Assembly: GCF_009755355.1 (NCBI RefSeq)
Contig: NZ_WQLB01000006.1
Location: 1 to 64,000, forward strand
Direction of reading: 5' to 3'
Source of the DNA: Deinococcus arboris
GTDB lineage: Bacteria; Deinococcota; Deinococci; Deinococcales; Deinococcaceae
Length of the DNA stretch: 64,000 nucleotides
Shown here: positions 15,700 to 24,431 of the stretch, piece by piece
Layout of the letters: each line of letters starts with the position of its first letter
Numbering within the stretch: the stretch's first letter is position 1
Notes under the pieces: model-generated
The model's input: only the letters and a program-made list of their open reading frames with translations
Database searches by the model: none
What the model was told of the DNA's origin: nothing
Position numbers and translations under genes: made by a program

Positions 15700-17031
15700 T
15701 CAGCTCCACTCGTAGGCCTCGCTGAGCCCCTGCACGGCAGGCGAATAGAGCCAGGGGCCAATCGCGTCGGACCGCTCAAACCCGTGATCGGTCAGGGTCA
15801 GGCCCTCATCGGTGCGCCCGGCATAGCCCCCCTCGACCAACTCGGCCAATCCCGGAAAGTCCCGCCCAGCGTCGGTGCCAAAAGCGGCCTGGTACGCCGC
15901 AAACGACAGACCCTGACGGTGCAGGAGCGATTGCAGCAGATAGCGCCGCTGCTGCTCGTCCGGGGACAAGCGGATGCCGTGGGTGGCGTGGGCAAAGTCG
16001 GTGTCCTGGCGCCCCACGTAGTCGTGCAGAATCTCGCGCACGCCGCGCGCGCCGACGGCGTATTCGCTGGAATAATGCAGTCCGCGCGTGTACGAGCGGG
16101 CGCCGCAGCCCAGGCCCACCATGCCGTCCAGCTGGCAGGTGTATTCCGGCTCTGGGGACAGCGGCAGCCCAGCCTTCTGAAAGCGGCGCATGGAGGTTTG
16201 CTGATACCCGTGGGCGCGCAGGTAGTCGCGGCCCAGGCGGTACAGTTCCAGCCGCTCGTCGTCCCAGGTGCGGCCCAGGCGGCCGATGCCGGTGAGCGGG
16301 CGCACATACAGCGGATAGAGAAACAGTTCTTCGGGCGACCAGCGCAGCGCTTCTTGCAATGAGTGCAGCCAGGTCTGCGGCGTCTGGTGGGCCAGACCGT
16401 AAATCAGGTCCAGATTGAGTACGGGCAGGCCCGCCACGCGGATGTTGTCCAGCGCCTCCTGCACCTGCGCCGTCCGCTGGGCACGACCCACGCTGCGCAC
16501 CTCGGCCTCAATAAAACTTTGAATGCCGATACTGACCCGGCTCACGCCCCGCTCGGCCAGTACCGCCAGGCGCTCGGGGGTGGCCGTAGCGGGCGAGGTC
16601 TCCACGCTGGTGGGCAGCGCCGACGGCTGGGCGCCGAAGGTCCCCGCGAGCAGATCGAACACCCGTTCCAGCTCGGACGCCGACAGGTAGGTGGGCGTGC
16701 CCCCACCCAGCGCGATCCGCGAGAACTGCGCATCGTCACCCAGCGCTTCGCGGACCACGCGGGCCTGTCGGGTCACGGCGTCCAGGTAAGCGTCTTCCAG
16801 GGCCGGCGGCGCCCCGACCGTCGTGAACAGGTTGCAAAAGCCACAGCGCATCTCGCAGAACGGCACATGCAGATAGAGGTAGAGGCTGCGGCGGTCCTCT
16901 GCCGCCCAGGCCTCGCGCAGCTCCACTGGCGGGTCCAGGGGCCGGTAAGCCGTCTTGTGTGGGTAGCCATAGGTATAGGCCTGGTAAGGGCCGCCGCGCA
17001 GCGCTTCCGGCAGGGGGGCGGGCCGGGTCAT
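15700..17031 (-). CDS. STM4012-family radical SAM protein (HemN-like)
   Basis: A 443-residue radical SAM enzyme of the coproporphyrinogen-dehydrogenase (HemN)-like branch. Motif C-x3-C-x2-C is at Cys59, 63 and 66 in VPFCEMRCGFCNLF. SAM-binding elements GGGTPTY and DLIYGL follow, as in HemN. HemN-like folds serve in heme synthesis, tRNA modification, methyl transfer and heme handling, so the name does not give the reaction. The ATG overlaps the STM4013 stop (ATGA), so translation is coupled. It is the second radical SAM enzyme of the cluster. Confidence 0.88.
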   Translation of the reverse strand: MTRPAPLPEALRGGPYQAYTYGYPHKTAYRPLDPPVELREAWAAEDRRSLYLYLHVPFCEMRCGFCNLFTTVGAPPALEDAYLDAVTRQARVVREALGDDAQFSRIALGGGTPTYLSASELERVFDLLAGTFGAQPSALPTSVETSPATATPERLAVLAERGVSRVSIGIQSFIEAEVRSVGRAQRTAQVQEALDNIRVAGLPVLNLDLIYGLAHQTPQTWLHSLQEALRWSPEELFLYPLYVRPLTGIGRLGRTWDDERLELYRLGRDYLRAHGYQQTSMRRFQKAGLPLSPEPEYTCQLDGMVGLGCGARSYTRGLHYSSEYAVGARGVREILHDYVGRQDTDFAHATHGIRLSPDEQQRRYLLQSLLHRQGLSFAAYQAAFGTDAGRDFPGLAELVEGGYAGRTDEGLTLTDHGFERSDAIGPWLYSPAVQGLSEAYEWS

Positions 17032-17828
17032 GCGGCGCCTGGCAAGACAAATTCAGCGTAGGGCACAGTCCAGACTAGCGGGTGGGCCAGGCGATGACCG
17101 TGATAGCCGTCCTCGCCAAAACAGGTGCCGTGGTCGGCACACACGATCATCAGGGTGTCTCCTCGGGCGCGCAGGGCCGCCAGCAGGGGGGGCAGCGCCG
17201 CGTCCACACTGCGCAGGGCGGCGCGCTGGGTGGCGGGGCTATCGCGCCGCTCGCCGGGCAGATAGAAGTGGGTGGGCGTGTGGGTGGCTGCCATGTTCAG
17301 CAGCAGGAAAACGCGCCCAGGCAGCGCGGCCAGCCGCTGAGCGGCCAGGTCAATTTGCACCCAAGCCGAATCGGGATTCTTGACCCCACTGGCAGGCGAC
17401 CAGTGGGCTTCCTGAAAGAGGGCGGGCAGGGCGCCCCCCAGGGCTGTGCGGCTGTTGAAAAAACCCACGCCAGCAACACAGACCGTGTGGTAGCCCCGCG
17501 CCGCCAGCGCGGCTGGCAGCGTGGCTTCTTCAAAGGTGAAGGTGCGCCCCGAGGTACTGGCGCTGCCCTCAAACTGCGCGGCGAACAGGCGGGGATGCCG
17601 CCCAGGCCGCGCGGGGGTGGGCAGAAATCCAGCTAAAAATGCCTGATGCGCGGCGTAGGTAAAGCTGCCGGGCGTGTGCCGCTGCTCCCACTGACCACCG
17701 GGCAGCAGCGGCGCCAGCGTGGGCAGTTCGCCGGCCGCCAATGCCGCCTGGGCCACGTCGTAGCGCAGGCTGTCCAGGGTCAGCAGGACCACGTCGCAGG
17801 CAGGAATCAGGGCGCGGGCGTTCAGCAT
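17028..17828 (-). CDS. STM4013/SEN3800-family hydrolase (alkaline phosphatase superfamily)
   Basis: A 266-residue protein with sulfatase/phosphodiesterase-type metal motifs: VLLTLDSLRYD at the N-terminus, the probable nucleophile Thr or Ser in PGSFTYAAHQAF near residue 60, and CADHGTCFGEDGYHGHRLAH near 235-255, with Asp and His ligands. There is no signal peptide, so it is expected in the cytosol, unlike most alkaline phosphatases. It overlaps both neighbours (seven bases with STM4014, four with STM4012). It would cleave or transfer a phosphate or sulfate ester; the substrate is unknown. Confidence 0.87.
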   Translation of the reverse strand: MLNARALIPACDVVLLTLDSLRYDVAQAALAAGELPTLAPLLPGGQWEQRHTPGSFTYAAHQAFLAGFLPTPARPGRHPRLFAAQFEGSASTSGRTFTFEEATLPAALAARGYHTVCVAGVGFFNSRTALGGALPALFQEAHWSPASGVKNPDSAWVQIDLAAQRLAALPGRVFLLLNMAATHTPTHFYLPGERRDSPATQRAALRSVDAALPPLLAALRARGDTLMIVCADHGTCFGEDGYHGHRLAHPLVWTVPYAEFVLPGAA

Positions 17829-18934
17829 GGGGCCACCACCTGCGCCGGCTCAGGCATTTCCTCTAGCGCGCGCAATTGGGCGCCGTAGGTGTCCAGACCA
17901 TTCACCCGCACGCCCCGGTGATAGTCGCCGAAGGCGTTGACCTCCAGCACCGCCACGCGGCGAAACCCAGGGGTCAGCAGCACATCCACCCCGCCGTACA
18001 GGGCACCGGGAAAGGCGGCCAGTGCATGTTCGGCCACCTGGCCAATCTGTGCCCAGCGCGCCGGCCCCACGGCAGCCTTCAGGGCGTCCAGATCGCCCCG
18101 CTCGTTGCCCAGATGGAGGTTGGTGATGGGCCCGGCGGCCGAACGCACCAGAGTGTGCTGCGCCCGCCCGCCGATCACCACCACCCGCAGGTCCACCGTG
18201 CGACCCTGGAAACTGGCCTTGGGCAGCCAGCGTTCTACGTGCAGGCGGTGGGGGGCCAGGGCATCCAGCAGGGCGTGGACCTCCGGCCACCCCTCGTACC
18301 GCACCAGGCGGCGGGAATTGTAGGGCCGCCCGTCCACCAGCCGCACGGTGGTCATGGCCGAGACCCGCGGCCCCTGCCACTGCAACGCCACTGCCCCGGA
18401 CGCGCTGGACCCGTAGGCCAGTTTGACGAACACCCGCGACCAGCCGCGCGCGGTGGCTGCTTCTATCAGTTCTTCGGCCGAATGGACTTCCGGAAGGGCC
18501 TCGGGCACCGGGACCCCGGCCGCGTGCAGGCGGGCGTGGGTCGCCGCCTTGTCGAACATGGTCAGGATGTGATCCCTTCGCTGCATCCGGCGGTGTGGCG
18601 GGGCCTGGGCCAGGGCGGCGTCCACCTCCGCCAGGTAACGGCTGAATCCGGCGTACCAGGCGCGCATAGGCGCCAGCTCGCCGCCGGCCAGGTCGCCGGG
18701 GACGCCGCCCCCCAGCCGAATCAGCGCTTCCTCGGTGGCGATGTCTTCGCCGGGGGAGTCCAGCCGCACCACGCTGCCGGGCCGCACCAGCGAGGCCAGG
18801 TCTACGCCGCCGCGCAGCACGTCCAGCGGCGTCACCACCCGCGCGGGTGGGCGGCCCTGTTCGGCCAGCGACGCCTGAAACGCCCGCACGCGGCGGCTCT
18901 CCGGCGGCGCAAGCAGCAGCAGGTCGGCCGTCAT
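17822..18934 (-). CDS. STM4014-family ATP-grasp protein
   Basis: A 370-residue protein with an ATP-grasp core: HILTMFDKAATHARL, RVFVKLAYGSSASGA (lysine loop) and VAVLEVNAFGDYHRG (metal-binding Glu/Asn) in order across residues 120-350. Such enzymes use ATP to activate a carboxylate and join it to an amine or thiol, including peptide ligation. It is coupled by overlap to STM4013 downstream and to the second STM4015 gene upstream (ATGA). The combination with radical SAM enzymes suggests modification of a peptide or of a metabolite with an amino-acid part. Confidence 0.87.
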   Translation of the reverse strand: MTADLLLLAPPESRRVRAFQASLAEQGRPPARVVTPLDVLRGGVDLASLVRPGSVVRLDSPGEDIATEEALIRLGGGVPGDLAGGELAPMRAWYAGFSRYLAEVDAALAQAPPHRRMQRRDHILTMFDKAATHARLHAAGVPVPEALPEVHSAEELIEAATARGWSRVFVKLAYGSSASGAVALQWQGPRVSAMTTVRLVDGRPYNSRRLVRYEGWPEVHALLDALAPHRLHVERWLPKASFQGRTVDLRVVVIGGRAQHTLVRSAAGPITNLHLGNERGDLDALKAAVGPARWAQIGQVAEHALAAFPGALYGGVDVLLTPGFRRVAVLEVNAFGDYHRGVRVNGLDTYGAQLRALEEMPEPAQVVAPC

Positions 18935-19848
18935 TCGCCCAGGGCCACAAACCGCCAGTCGTCGTCGGGATCTCCGGCCTCGTCGGCGTCCACCTGGGGA
19001 CCCAGCGCTTCCAGGCGCGCCACGGTGTCCGGCGTACAGAAATGATGCCGAATGACAAGGTGCGGCAACCGCGCGACCCGTTCGCTGCCCAGGAGAGCAG
19101 CGGCGCCCTCATCCGACAGGGTGCCCAGCGAGAGGTCCAGGGTATCCAGGCCGTCCAGCACTGGGGCGCCGGCCAGCACCTGCGCGAGTTGGTCCTGAAA
19201 TTCGCTGTTTTTTAGCCCCAGATAGCGCAGGCGCGGAAACAGAGTGCCGTCCAGTAGCGGGCTCAGGTCATCGGCGCTGCCGGTGGCGCCATAATTGACG
19301 GCCCCGAAATACAGTTCCAGATGGTGCAGCGCGGGCAGCCGCGCGCCCATTACCTCACGGATGACCTCGCCCGGTAGGCCCCCAGACTGCAGAATGAGCA
19401 GTTGCAACTCGGGCAAGTCCAGCTGGCCGAGGCTGAGGTTGTTGCCGCCGCGCACCCCCAGGTGCGTCAAGCCCTGATAGGCCGCCAGCAGCGGCGAGAG
19501 GTCGCCCTGCTCAATCCACGAAATCTCGTTCTCCTCGGCGGTGATGTCACCGAAGAACAGCACGCGCAGCGCAGGCAGACGGTCGCGCGCCGTGACCAGG
19601 GCCTCCACGACTGCGGTGGGCGGCTCGTTGTTGCCCTGACCGTCCCACCAACCGACCACCAACCCTGGCGTCGCCTCCACGCCCGGCAAGGTCAGGAAGG
19701 TACGGAAGCGTTCGGGCCAGGAGTCCTCATCGTCCCAGTCCAGAGCGATGCGGGCCACCGAGGTCGCCGGGTCGGGCAGCGGGTCGCCCGGCACCCAGGA
19801 CACCACGTCAAAGTCACCGAAGCGGGTCAGGTGATCGTAAATCGCCAC
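18931..19848 (-). CDS. STM4015-family leucine-rich protein, copy 2
   Basis: About 305 residues from a GTG at 19848, which sits two bases after the upstream stop with GGGGAG before it. An ATG at 19878 inside the upstream gene is the alternative. The N-terminal third is acidic with aromatic motifs (FGDFDVVSWVPGD, DWDDEDSWPE). Then come irregular leucine-rich repeats (THLGVRGGNNL, LHHLELYFG, RYLGLKNSEFQDQ). It ends in DDDWRFVALGE, nearly identical to the end of its neighbour. Long stretches match copy 1, so the pair is a tandem duplication. It probably binds a protein or peptide; no catalytic motif is present. Confidence 0.85.
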   Translation of the reverse strand: MAIYDHLTRFGDFDVVSWVPGDPLPDPATSVARIALDWDDEDSWPERFRTFLTLPGVEATPGLVVGWWDGQGNNEPPTAVVEALVTARDRLPALRVLFFGDITAEENEISWIEQGDLSPLLAAYQGLTHLGVRGGNNLSLGQLDLPELQLLILQSGGLPGEVIREVMGARLPALHHLELYFGAVNYGATGSADDLSPLLDGTLFPRLRYLGLKNSEFQDQLAQVLAGAPVLDGLDTLDLSLGTLSDEGAAALLGSERVARLPHLVIRHHFCTPDTVARLEALGPQVDADEAGDPDDDWRFVALGE

Positions 19849-19850
19849 GG

Positions 19851-20789
19851 TTACTCCCCCAGCGCCACGTAGCGCCAATCATCCTCTGCGTCCTGCGGGT
19901 CCGAGACATCCAGTTCCACGCCCTGCTGTTTGGCCCAAGCGATCAGCTGGTCCCGCACCTCATCGGACAGCCAGTTGAAAGCCAGGTCCAGCTTTTTCAG
20001 GTGGCCCAGCGCAGGGTTGTCCAACAGGGCGCGGCCGCCCTCGTCGGTCAGCACCCCCATCGAGAGGTCCAACACCTCCAGACGCTGCGTGACCGGCGCC
20101 GCCACCAGCAACTGAGCGATCTGGTCCTGATGGTCGCTGTTTTTCAGCCCCAGATACGTCAGGCGGGGAAATTGGGTGCCGTCCAGAATGGGGGTCAAGT
20201 CGTCGGCGCTGTTCGTCGCGCCGTAGTCCTCGGTGCCCAGGTACAGCTCCAGGTGGCGCAGCGCTGGCAGATCGGCCGTCAGCACCTGTCGTACGACCTC
20301 GGCGCTGAGGCCCCCAGCCTCGATGGTCAGGGTGTCCAGCGCCGGCAGAGAGAGGGCGGGCAATTCCAGATTATTGCCGCCCCGGATGCCCAGGTGAGTC
20401 AGGCCCGGAAACGCCATGACCAGCGGCGAGAGGTCCGTATTGTTAATCCACGACACCTCGTGTTCCTCGGCCGAGATGTCGTTGAGGTACAGCACCCGCA
20501 GCTCTGGAAAACGGGGCGCGGCGGCCCGCAGCGCCCCGACCCAGACCTCATTCGGGTCCTCGTCTATCAGGGTGTCCACGCCCCAGTACCCGACCACCAG
20601 GCCCTGAATCTGCTCTACGCCAGGTTGCGCCAGAAAGGCGGCCAGCAACTCTGACCAGGCGTGCTCGCCGTCAAAGTCGGTGCTGATGCGGTGGATCACG
20701 CGCTGTGGGTCGCCCAGAGCGTCCCCTGGCTGCCACTGCACGATGTCGTAGCCGGCAAAGCTTTCGAGGTTGCCATACGAGGAGGCCAT
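19851..20789 (-). CDS. STM4015-family leucine-rich protein, copy 1
   Basis: A 312-residue protein and first gene of the STM4011-4015 operon. Architecture is as in copy 2: acidic N-terminal region (FAGYDIVQWQPGDALG, DFDGEHAWSE), then leucine-rich repeats around THLGIRGGNNL, RHLELYLG, TYLGLKNSDHQDQ and KKLDLAFNWLSDE. The C-terminus is EDDWRYVALGE. Copy 1 keeps a last repeat (LAFNWLSDEVRDQL) that has diverged in copy 2. No signal peptide. The conserved extreme C-terminus is notable because the enzymes encoded with it could act on it. Confidence 0.85.
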   Translation of the reverse strand: MASSYGNLESFAGYDIVQWQPGDALGDPQRVIHRISTDFDGEHAWSELLAAFLAQPGVEQIQGLVVGYWGVDTLIDEDPNEVWVGALRAAAPRFPELRVLYLNDISAEEHEVSWINNTDLSPLVMAFPGLTHLGIRGGNNLELPALSLPALDTLTIEAGGLSAEVVRQVLTADLPALRHLELYLGTEDYGATNSADDLTPILDGTQFPRLTYLGLKNSDHQDQIAQLLVAAPVTQRLEVLDLSMGVLTDEGGRALLDNPALGHLKKLDLAFNWLSDEVRDQLIAWAKQQGVELDVSDPQDAEDDWRYVALGE

Positions 20790-20798
20790 GCCCCGTAG

Positions 20799-20804
20799 CT
20801 TATA
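20799..20804 (-). promoter_or_regulatory. -10 box of the STM4015-4011 operon
   Basis: TATAAG on the minus strand, nine bases before the first ATG. This leaves almost no leader. No good -35 is visible 16-18 bases upstream. Confidence 0.45.
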
Positions 20805-20849
20805 CGTCTGCTGATGAGGCTGCCTCTGGACCTGACCCCAGTTGATAGA

Positions 20850-20873
20850 GGGCGAGACCAGTAAGCCTCGCCC
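20850..20873 (-). terminator. Possible terminator hairpin after the copA-DUF305 operon
   Basis: GGGCGAG (20850-20856) pairs with CTCGCCC (20867-20873) around a ten-base loop, 20 bases past the DUF305 stop on the minus strand. The T-run is poor, so this is tentative. Confidence 0.35.
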
Positions 20874-20892
20874 CTTGCTGACCCCTACTTCT

Positions 20893-21414
20893 CTAGCGGT
20901 TCAGATACAGCTGAAAGTCGTAGATTTCCTGGGCCTGGGCGCGCACGATGTCGCGGGCCAGTTTCAGCACGGCGGGCGAGCGCGAGGTGGTCAGGGCGCC
21001 GGTGGCCATCGTCACGGCGCTGGCGTGGTGGCCCACCATGCCCTGCACGAACACGCGGTCGCGGCTGACACCCGCAGCAGCTTTCAGGCGGCCCAGCATG
21101 GGCGCCATCTCGGCGGTCATGCGGGCAGCGGCAGCCGTGTCGCGGCCCCCAGCCAGCAGCGTATTCATCTGACGAATCTCCTGCTCCTGGGCTTTGAGAA
21201 TGGTCTGGGCCCAGCCTTTGACCTGGGGGTTCTTGGTGGTCGCCAGCACTAGCTTGCTCATCTGGACGGCCGCGATGTGGTGAGCCACCATGCCGCTCAG
21301 GAAGGTGCGGTCGGAGGACGGGGTAGGCGCGGCGCCGTGGGCACTGTGGTCGGTCTGGGCCAAGGCACTGCCACACAGCAGCAGGGCCAGCACCGGGCGA
21401 ATAGGGACAGTCAT
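20893..21414 (-). CDS. Exported DUF305 protein
   Basis: A 173-residue protein with a cleavable signal peptide ([20 protein letters not shown]) and two DUF305 repeats. Each begins with a Met/His motif ([12 protein letters not shown] about residue 41, [12 protein letters not shown] about 126), and there is a third histidine-rich stretch near the mature N-terminus (HSAHG). The domain is a ferritin-like bundle often found with copper genes, and the Met and His residues suggest copper binding in the periplasm. Its ATG overlaps the stop of the copper ATPase gene (ATGA), so the two are coupled. Confidence 0.88.
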   Translation of the reverse strand: MTVPIRPVLALLLCGSALAQTDHSAHGAAPTPSSDRTFLSGMVAHHIAAVQMSKLVLATTKNPQVKGWAQTILKAQEQEIRQMNTLLAGGRDTAAAARMTAEMAPMLGRLKAAAGVSRDRVFVQGMVGHHASAVTMATGALTTSRSPAVLKLARDIVRAQAQEIYDFQLYLNR

Positions 21415-23915
21415 AGGGTCTCCTGGGGACGAGGTTGGGCGAGGACAGGGACGGCCGCAGCTGGCTGGGGCCGCAGGGCCGGCTGTACACGGCGCAGGCG
21501 CAGAGCGTTGCTGAGCACGAAGACGCTGCTTAGGCCCATCGCAGCGGCGGCCAGCACTGGGCTAAGCTGCCAGCCGAAGACGGGAGACAGCGCCCCGGCC
21601 GCCACCGGAATGAGCAAGACGTTGTAGGCGAAGGCCCAGAACAGCCCCAGGCGGATATTGCGCAGGGTCGCGCGGCTGAGGGTGACGGCCGCCGGCACGC
21701 CGCGCAGGTCGCCGCCCATCAAAATTACGTCGGCGGTCTCGACGGCCACATCGGTGCCGGTGCCGATGGCCACGCCCACATCGGCCTGGGCCAGCGCGGG
21801 GGCATCATTGATGCCGTCGCCCACAAAGGCCACGCGGCGCCCGCCCGCCTGCAAGGCCTGCACCACCGCTTGCTTTTCACCCGGCAGGACCTCGGCGCGC
21901 ACCTGGGCAATTCCCAGTTGCCGAGCTACTGCCTGCGCGGCGCGTTCGTGGTCGCCCGTGACCATCACGACCTCCAGCCCCTGAGCCTGTAGCGCGCGCA
22001 CGGCCTCGGCACTGCCGGGCTTGAGGGGGTCTGCCACACCCAGCAGCCCGCGCAGCTGACCGTCCACAGCGGCGTACACCGGAGTGCGGCCCAGCTCGGC
22101 CAGGCGCAGAGCCGCCTCGGCCAGCGGCCCCGCGTCCACGCCAGCCTGCGCCATCAGCCGCGCGTTGCCCACCTGAACCTGCTGCCCAGCCACGCGCGCG
22201 TCCAGGCCAAAACCAGGGCGGGCCTGGACTCCCTCGGCCAGGGGCAGCGTCAGGCCACGGTCCTGAGCCGCCGCCACGATGGCGCGGGCCAGCGGGTGCT
22301 CACTGGCCGTTTCGGCAGCGGCCACTAGGGCCAGCAGGTCCTGCTCGCCCACGCCATCCACCGTCAAGAGGTCGGTCAGGTGAGGGCGCCCCAAGGTAAT
22401 GGTGCCGGTCTTGTCCAGCGCGACCACCTGGGCGGCTTGCAAGCCTTCCAGCGCGGCGCCACTGCGAAACAGCACCCCCAACTCGGCGGCGCGGCCAGTG
22501 CCCACCATGACACTGGTGGGCGTGGCCAGCCCCATCGCGCAGGGGCAGGCGATAATCAGCACCGCCACCGTGTTCACCAGCGCCTGCCCCAGGGCTCCGG
22601 GCCCGCCCAAGGCCAGCCAGGCCGCGAAGGTCAGCGCGGCAATCACCAGCACCACGGGCACGAACACCGCCACAATGCGGTCGGCGAGCGCCTGCACGGG
22701 GGGCTTGGTGGCCTGCGCCCGCTCGACCAGCGCCATGATCTGGGCCAGTGCGGTGTCTCCCCCCACCTTGGTCGCGCGCATATGCAGCGCGCCGTGCCCG
22801 TTCAGAGTTCCCCCAGTCAGGACTGCTCCCGACGTTTTCTCGACGGGCACGCTCTCGCCGGTCAGCATGGACTCGTCCACAAATGACTGGCCCGAGACGA
22901 CCTCGCCGTCCACCGGAATCTTATCGCCGGGGCGCACCAGCAGGAGGTCACCGGCGCGCACCTCTTCTACCGGTACATCCGCGCCCTGCCCGGCGCGCAG
23001 CACATGCGCCGTTTTGGGCTGAAGCTGCAACAGGGCCCGCATAGCGGCGCTGCTGCGGCCCTTGGCAATGGCCTCAAACAGTTTGCCCAGCAGAATCAGG
23101 GTGATGACGACCGCCGACGCTTCAAAGTAAACGTGCGCCGTGCCGGCAGGAAAGAGGCCAGGAGCCACCGTCACCAGGGCGGAGTACAGGAAGGCCGCCC
23201 CAGTGCCCAACATGACCAGCGTGTTCATATCCGGTGAGCGGTGACGCAGCGCCTGCACGCCCAACCGCAGGAAACGGCGACCAGGGCCAAACTGCACCGG
23301 GGCCGCCAGTGCCAGCATGACCCAGTTCAGGAGACGCTCACTGACCAGCCCCGTCAGCCACATATGCACCGGCATGAACAGCATGGGCACCATCGCCAGT
23401 AGGAACAGAGGCACGGCGAAGGCGGCACTGAGAATCACATCTCGGCGCAGACGCGCCAGCTCCTGCGCGCGCGGGTCGGCGGCGGTCTGGGTGGGCGCGG
23501 GCTGCGGGGTCTCGTACCCAGCAGCCTGAACGGCGGCGCGCAGTTCGGCGGCCCCGACCACAGCGGGCAGGTAGCGCACCTGGGCGCGTTCGGTCGCCAG
23601 ATTCACGCTGGCGCCCAGAACACCGGGAGTCCGGGTCAAGGCACGCTCCACCCTCCCCACGCAGTTGGCACACGTCATCCCGCCCACAGCAAAGTCAATA
23701 GTCTCGACCTGCGGTTCGTACCCGGCGGCCTGCACCCGTGCCAGCAGGGCGGCCGCATCCACCTGGCCAGGGTCATAGGTCACCGTGGCCCGCTCGGTAG
23801 CCAGGTTGACAGCGGCACTCTGCACGCCGGGCGTCCTCGTCAGAGTGCGCTCCACCCGGCCCACGCAGTTGGCGCAGGTCATCCCGCTCAGCCCAAATTC
23901 CAACGTGGCGTTCAC
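21411..23915 (-). CDS. copA: Copper-translocating P1B-type ATPase
   Basis: Inner-membrane pump exporting Cu(I), 834 residues. Two N-terminal heavy-metal domains have GMTCANC motifs (Cys14/17 and Cys82/85). The transmembrane metal site is the CPC in [13 protein letters not shown] (about 475). The phosphorylated Asp is in DKTGTITLG, and the TGES, HP (SEHPLA) and [10 protein letters not shown] motifs are present. The start is a GTG at 23915 after GGGGAGG. It is followed with a four-base overlap by the DUF305 gene. G-tract palindromes in the upstream region fit control by a copper sensor of the CsoR type. Confidence 0.95.
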   Translation of the reverse strand: MNATLEFGLSGMTCANCVGRVERTLTRTPGVQSAAVNLATERATVTYDPGQVDAAALLARVQAAGYEPQVETIDFAVGGMTCANCVGRVERALTRTPGVLGASVNLATERAQVRYLPAVVGAAELRAAVQAAGYETPQPAPTQTAADPRAQELARLRRDVILSAAFAVPLFLLAMVPMLFMPVHMWLTGLVSERLLNWVMLALAAPVQFGPGRRFLRLGVQALRHRSPDMNTLVMLGTGAAFLYSALVTVAPGLFPAGTAHVYFEASAVVITLILLGKLFEAIAKGRSSAAMRALLQLQPKTAHVLRAGQGADVPVEEVRAGDLLLVRPGDKIPVDGEVVSGQSFVDESMLTGESVPVEKTSGAVLTGGTLNGHGALHMRATKVGGDTALAQIMALVERAQATKPPVQALADRIVAVFVPVVLVIAALTFAAWLALGGPGALGQALVNTVAVLIIACPCAMGLATPTSVMVGTGRAAELGVLFRSGAALEGLQAAQVVALDKTGTITLGRPHLTDLLTVDGVGEQDLLALVAAAETASEHPLARAIVAAAQDRGLTLPLAEGVQARPGFGLDARVAGQQVQVGNARLMAQAGVDAGPLAEAALRLAELGRTPVYAAVDGQLRGLLGVADPLKPGSAEAVRALQAQGLEVVMVTGDHERAAQAVARQLGIAQVRAEVLPGEKQAVVQALQAGGRRVAFVGDGINDAPALAQADVGVAIGTGTDVAVETADVILMGGDLRGVPAAVTLSRATLRNIRLGLFWAFAYNVLLIPVAAGALSPVFGWQLSPVLAAAAMGLSSVFVLSNALRLRRVQPALRPQPAAAVPVLAQPRPQETL

Positions 23916-23939
23916 TTTGCCTCCCCTGCCCAGAGGGCA

Positions 23940-23956
23940 ATCCCCCCCAGGGGGAT
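23940..23956 (-). promoter_or_regulatory. CsoR-like G-tract palindrome in the copA leader
   Basis: ATCCCCCCCAGGGGGAT is a palindrome with a three-base centre. It resembles the C/G-tract operators bound by CsoR-family copper repressors. It lies about 25 bases before the copA start, downstream of the likely promoter. A second copy is at 24028-24042. No csoR gene is in the window. Confidence 0.55.
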
Positions 23957-23995
23957 AAGAGGAGACTACCTCCTTTTAACTTCTTTGACAAGGCG

Positions 23996-24025
23996 AATGT
24001 ACGTTCATTGGAGACGCCTTTCCAA
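23996..24025 (-). promoter_or_regulatory. copA promoter with palindrome over the -10
   Basis: On the minus strand TTGGAA (24020-24025) and TACATT (23996-24001) are 18 bases apart. AATGTACGTTCATT (23996-24009) is a 14-base near-palindrome covering the -10, a possible second repressor site. Confidence 0.45.
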
Positions 24026-24027
24026 GC

Positions 24028-24042
24028 ATCCCCCCCAGGGGG
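24028..24042 (-). promoter_or_regulatory. Second CsoR-like G-tract site upstream of copA
   Basis: ATCCCCCCCAGGGGG, identical over 15 bases to the site at 23940-23956 and placed 88 bases away, just upstream of the -35. The two sites bracket the promoter. Confidence 0.5.
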
Positions 24043-24242
24043 CTCCAACCAAAGTTGAGCTGTCTGGGAGTGTCTGCCACCGAGTGCAGAACGGACCCCT
24101 TCGTCAAGGCGCCAGACCTCGCGCAGGTCAAGGTTTGCCCTGAGCTGTACAGAATGTTCGGCGAATGAGTGACGCTATGCATCACAGTAGAGAGAGCGGT
24201 ACATTTCTTCTGAGTTATTTTAGCGTTTTGTTCAATTTTTTC

Positions 24243-24271
24243 TTGACAATATGCAGATCTTCCAGTTAACT
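24243..24271 (+). promoter_or_regulatory. Strong sigma-A-type promoter, probably for hemD
   Basis: Consensus TTGACA (24243-24248), 17-base spacer, TTAACT (24266-24271). It is preceded by an unusually A/T-rich stretch (about 24200-24240) that could act as an UP element. It would leave a leader of about 155 bases before hemD. Confidence 0.55.
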
Positions 24272-24431
24272 GAGCAGCAGAAGGCGGGCCCCGCTGCAAG
24301 ACGTCATTCAGATTCGTGACGGCTGGTCCAGGGCACGACATTGGCCGACCTTCGTACCTAATTTTTCAAAGCAGTTCTTTCAGGCGGTGCGCCATGCTGC
24401 TCACCCCCTGCGCTCAACGAGAGGTGCCCCC

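Noticed and set aside
17876..19045. Plus-strand 389-codon frame opposite STM4014
   Set aside because: Antisense to the coupled STM401x operon; composition typical of a shadow.
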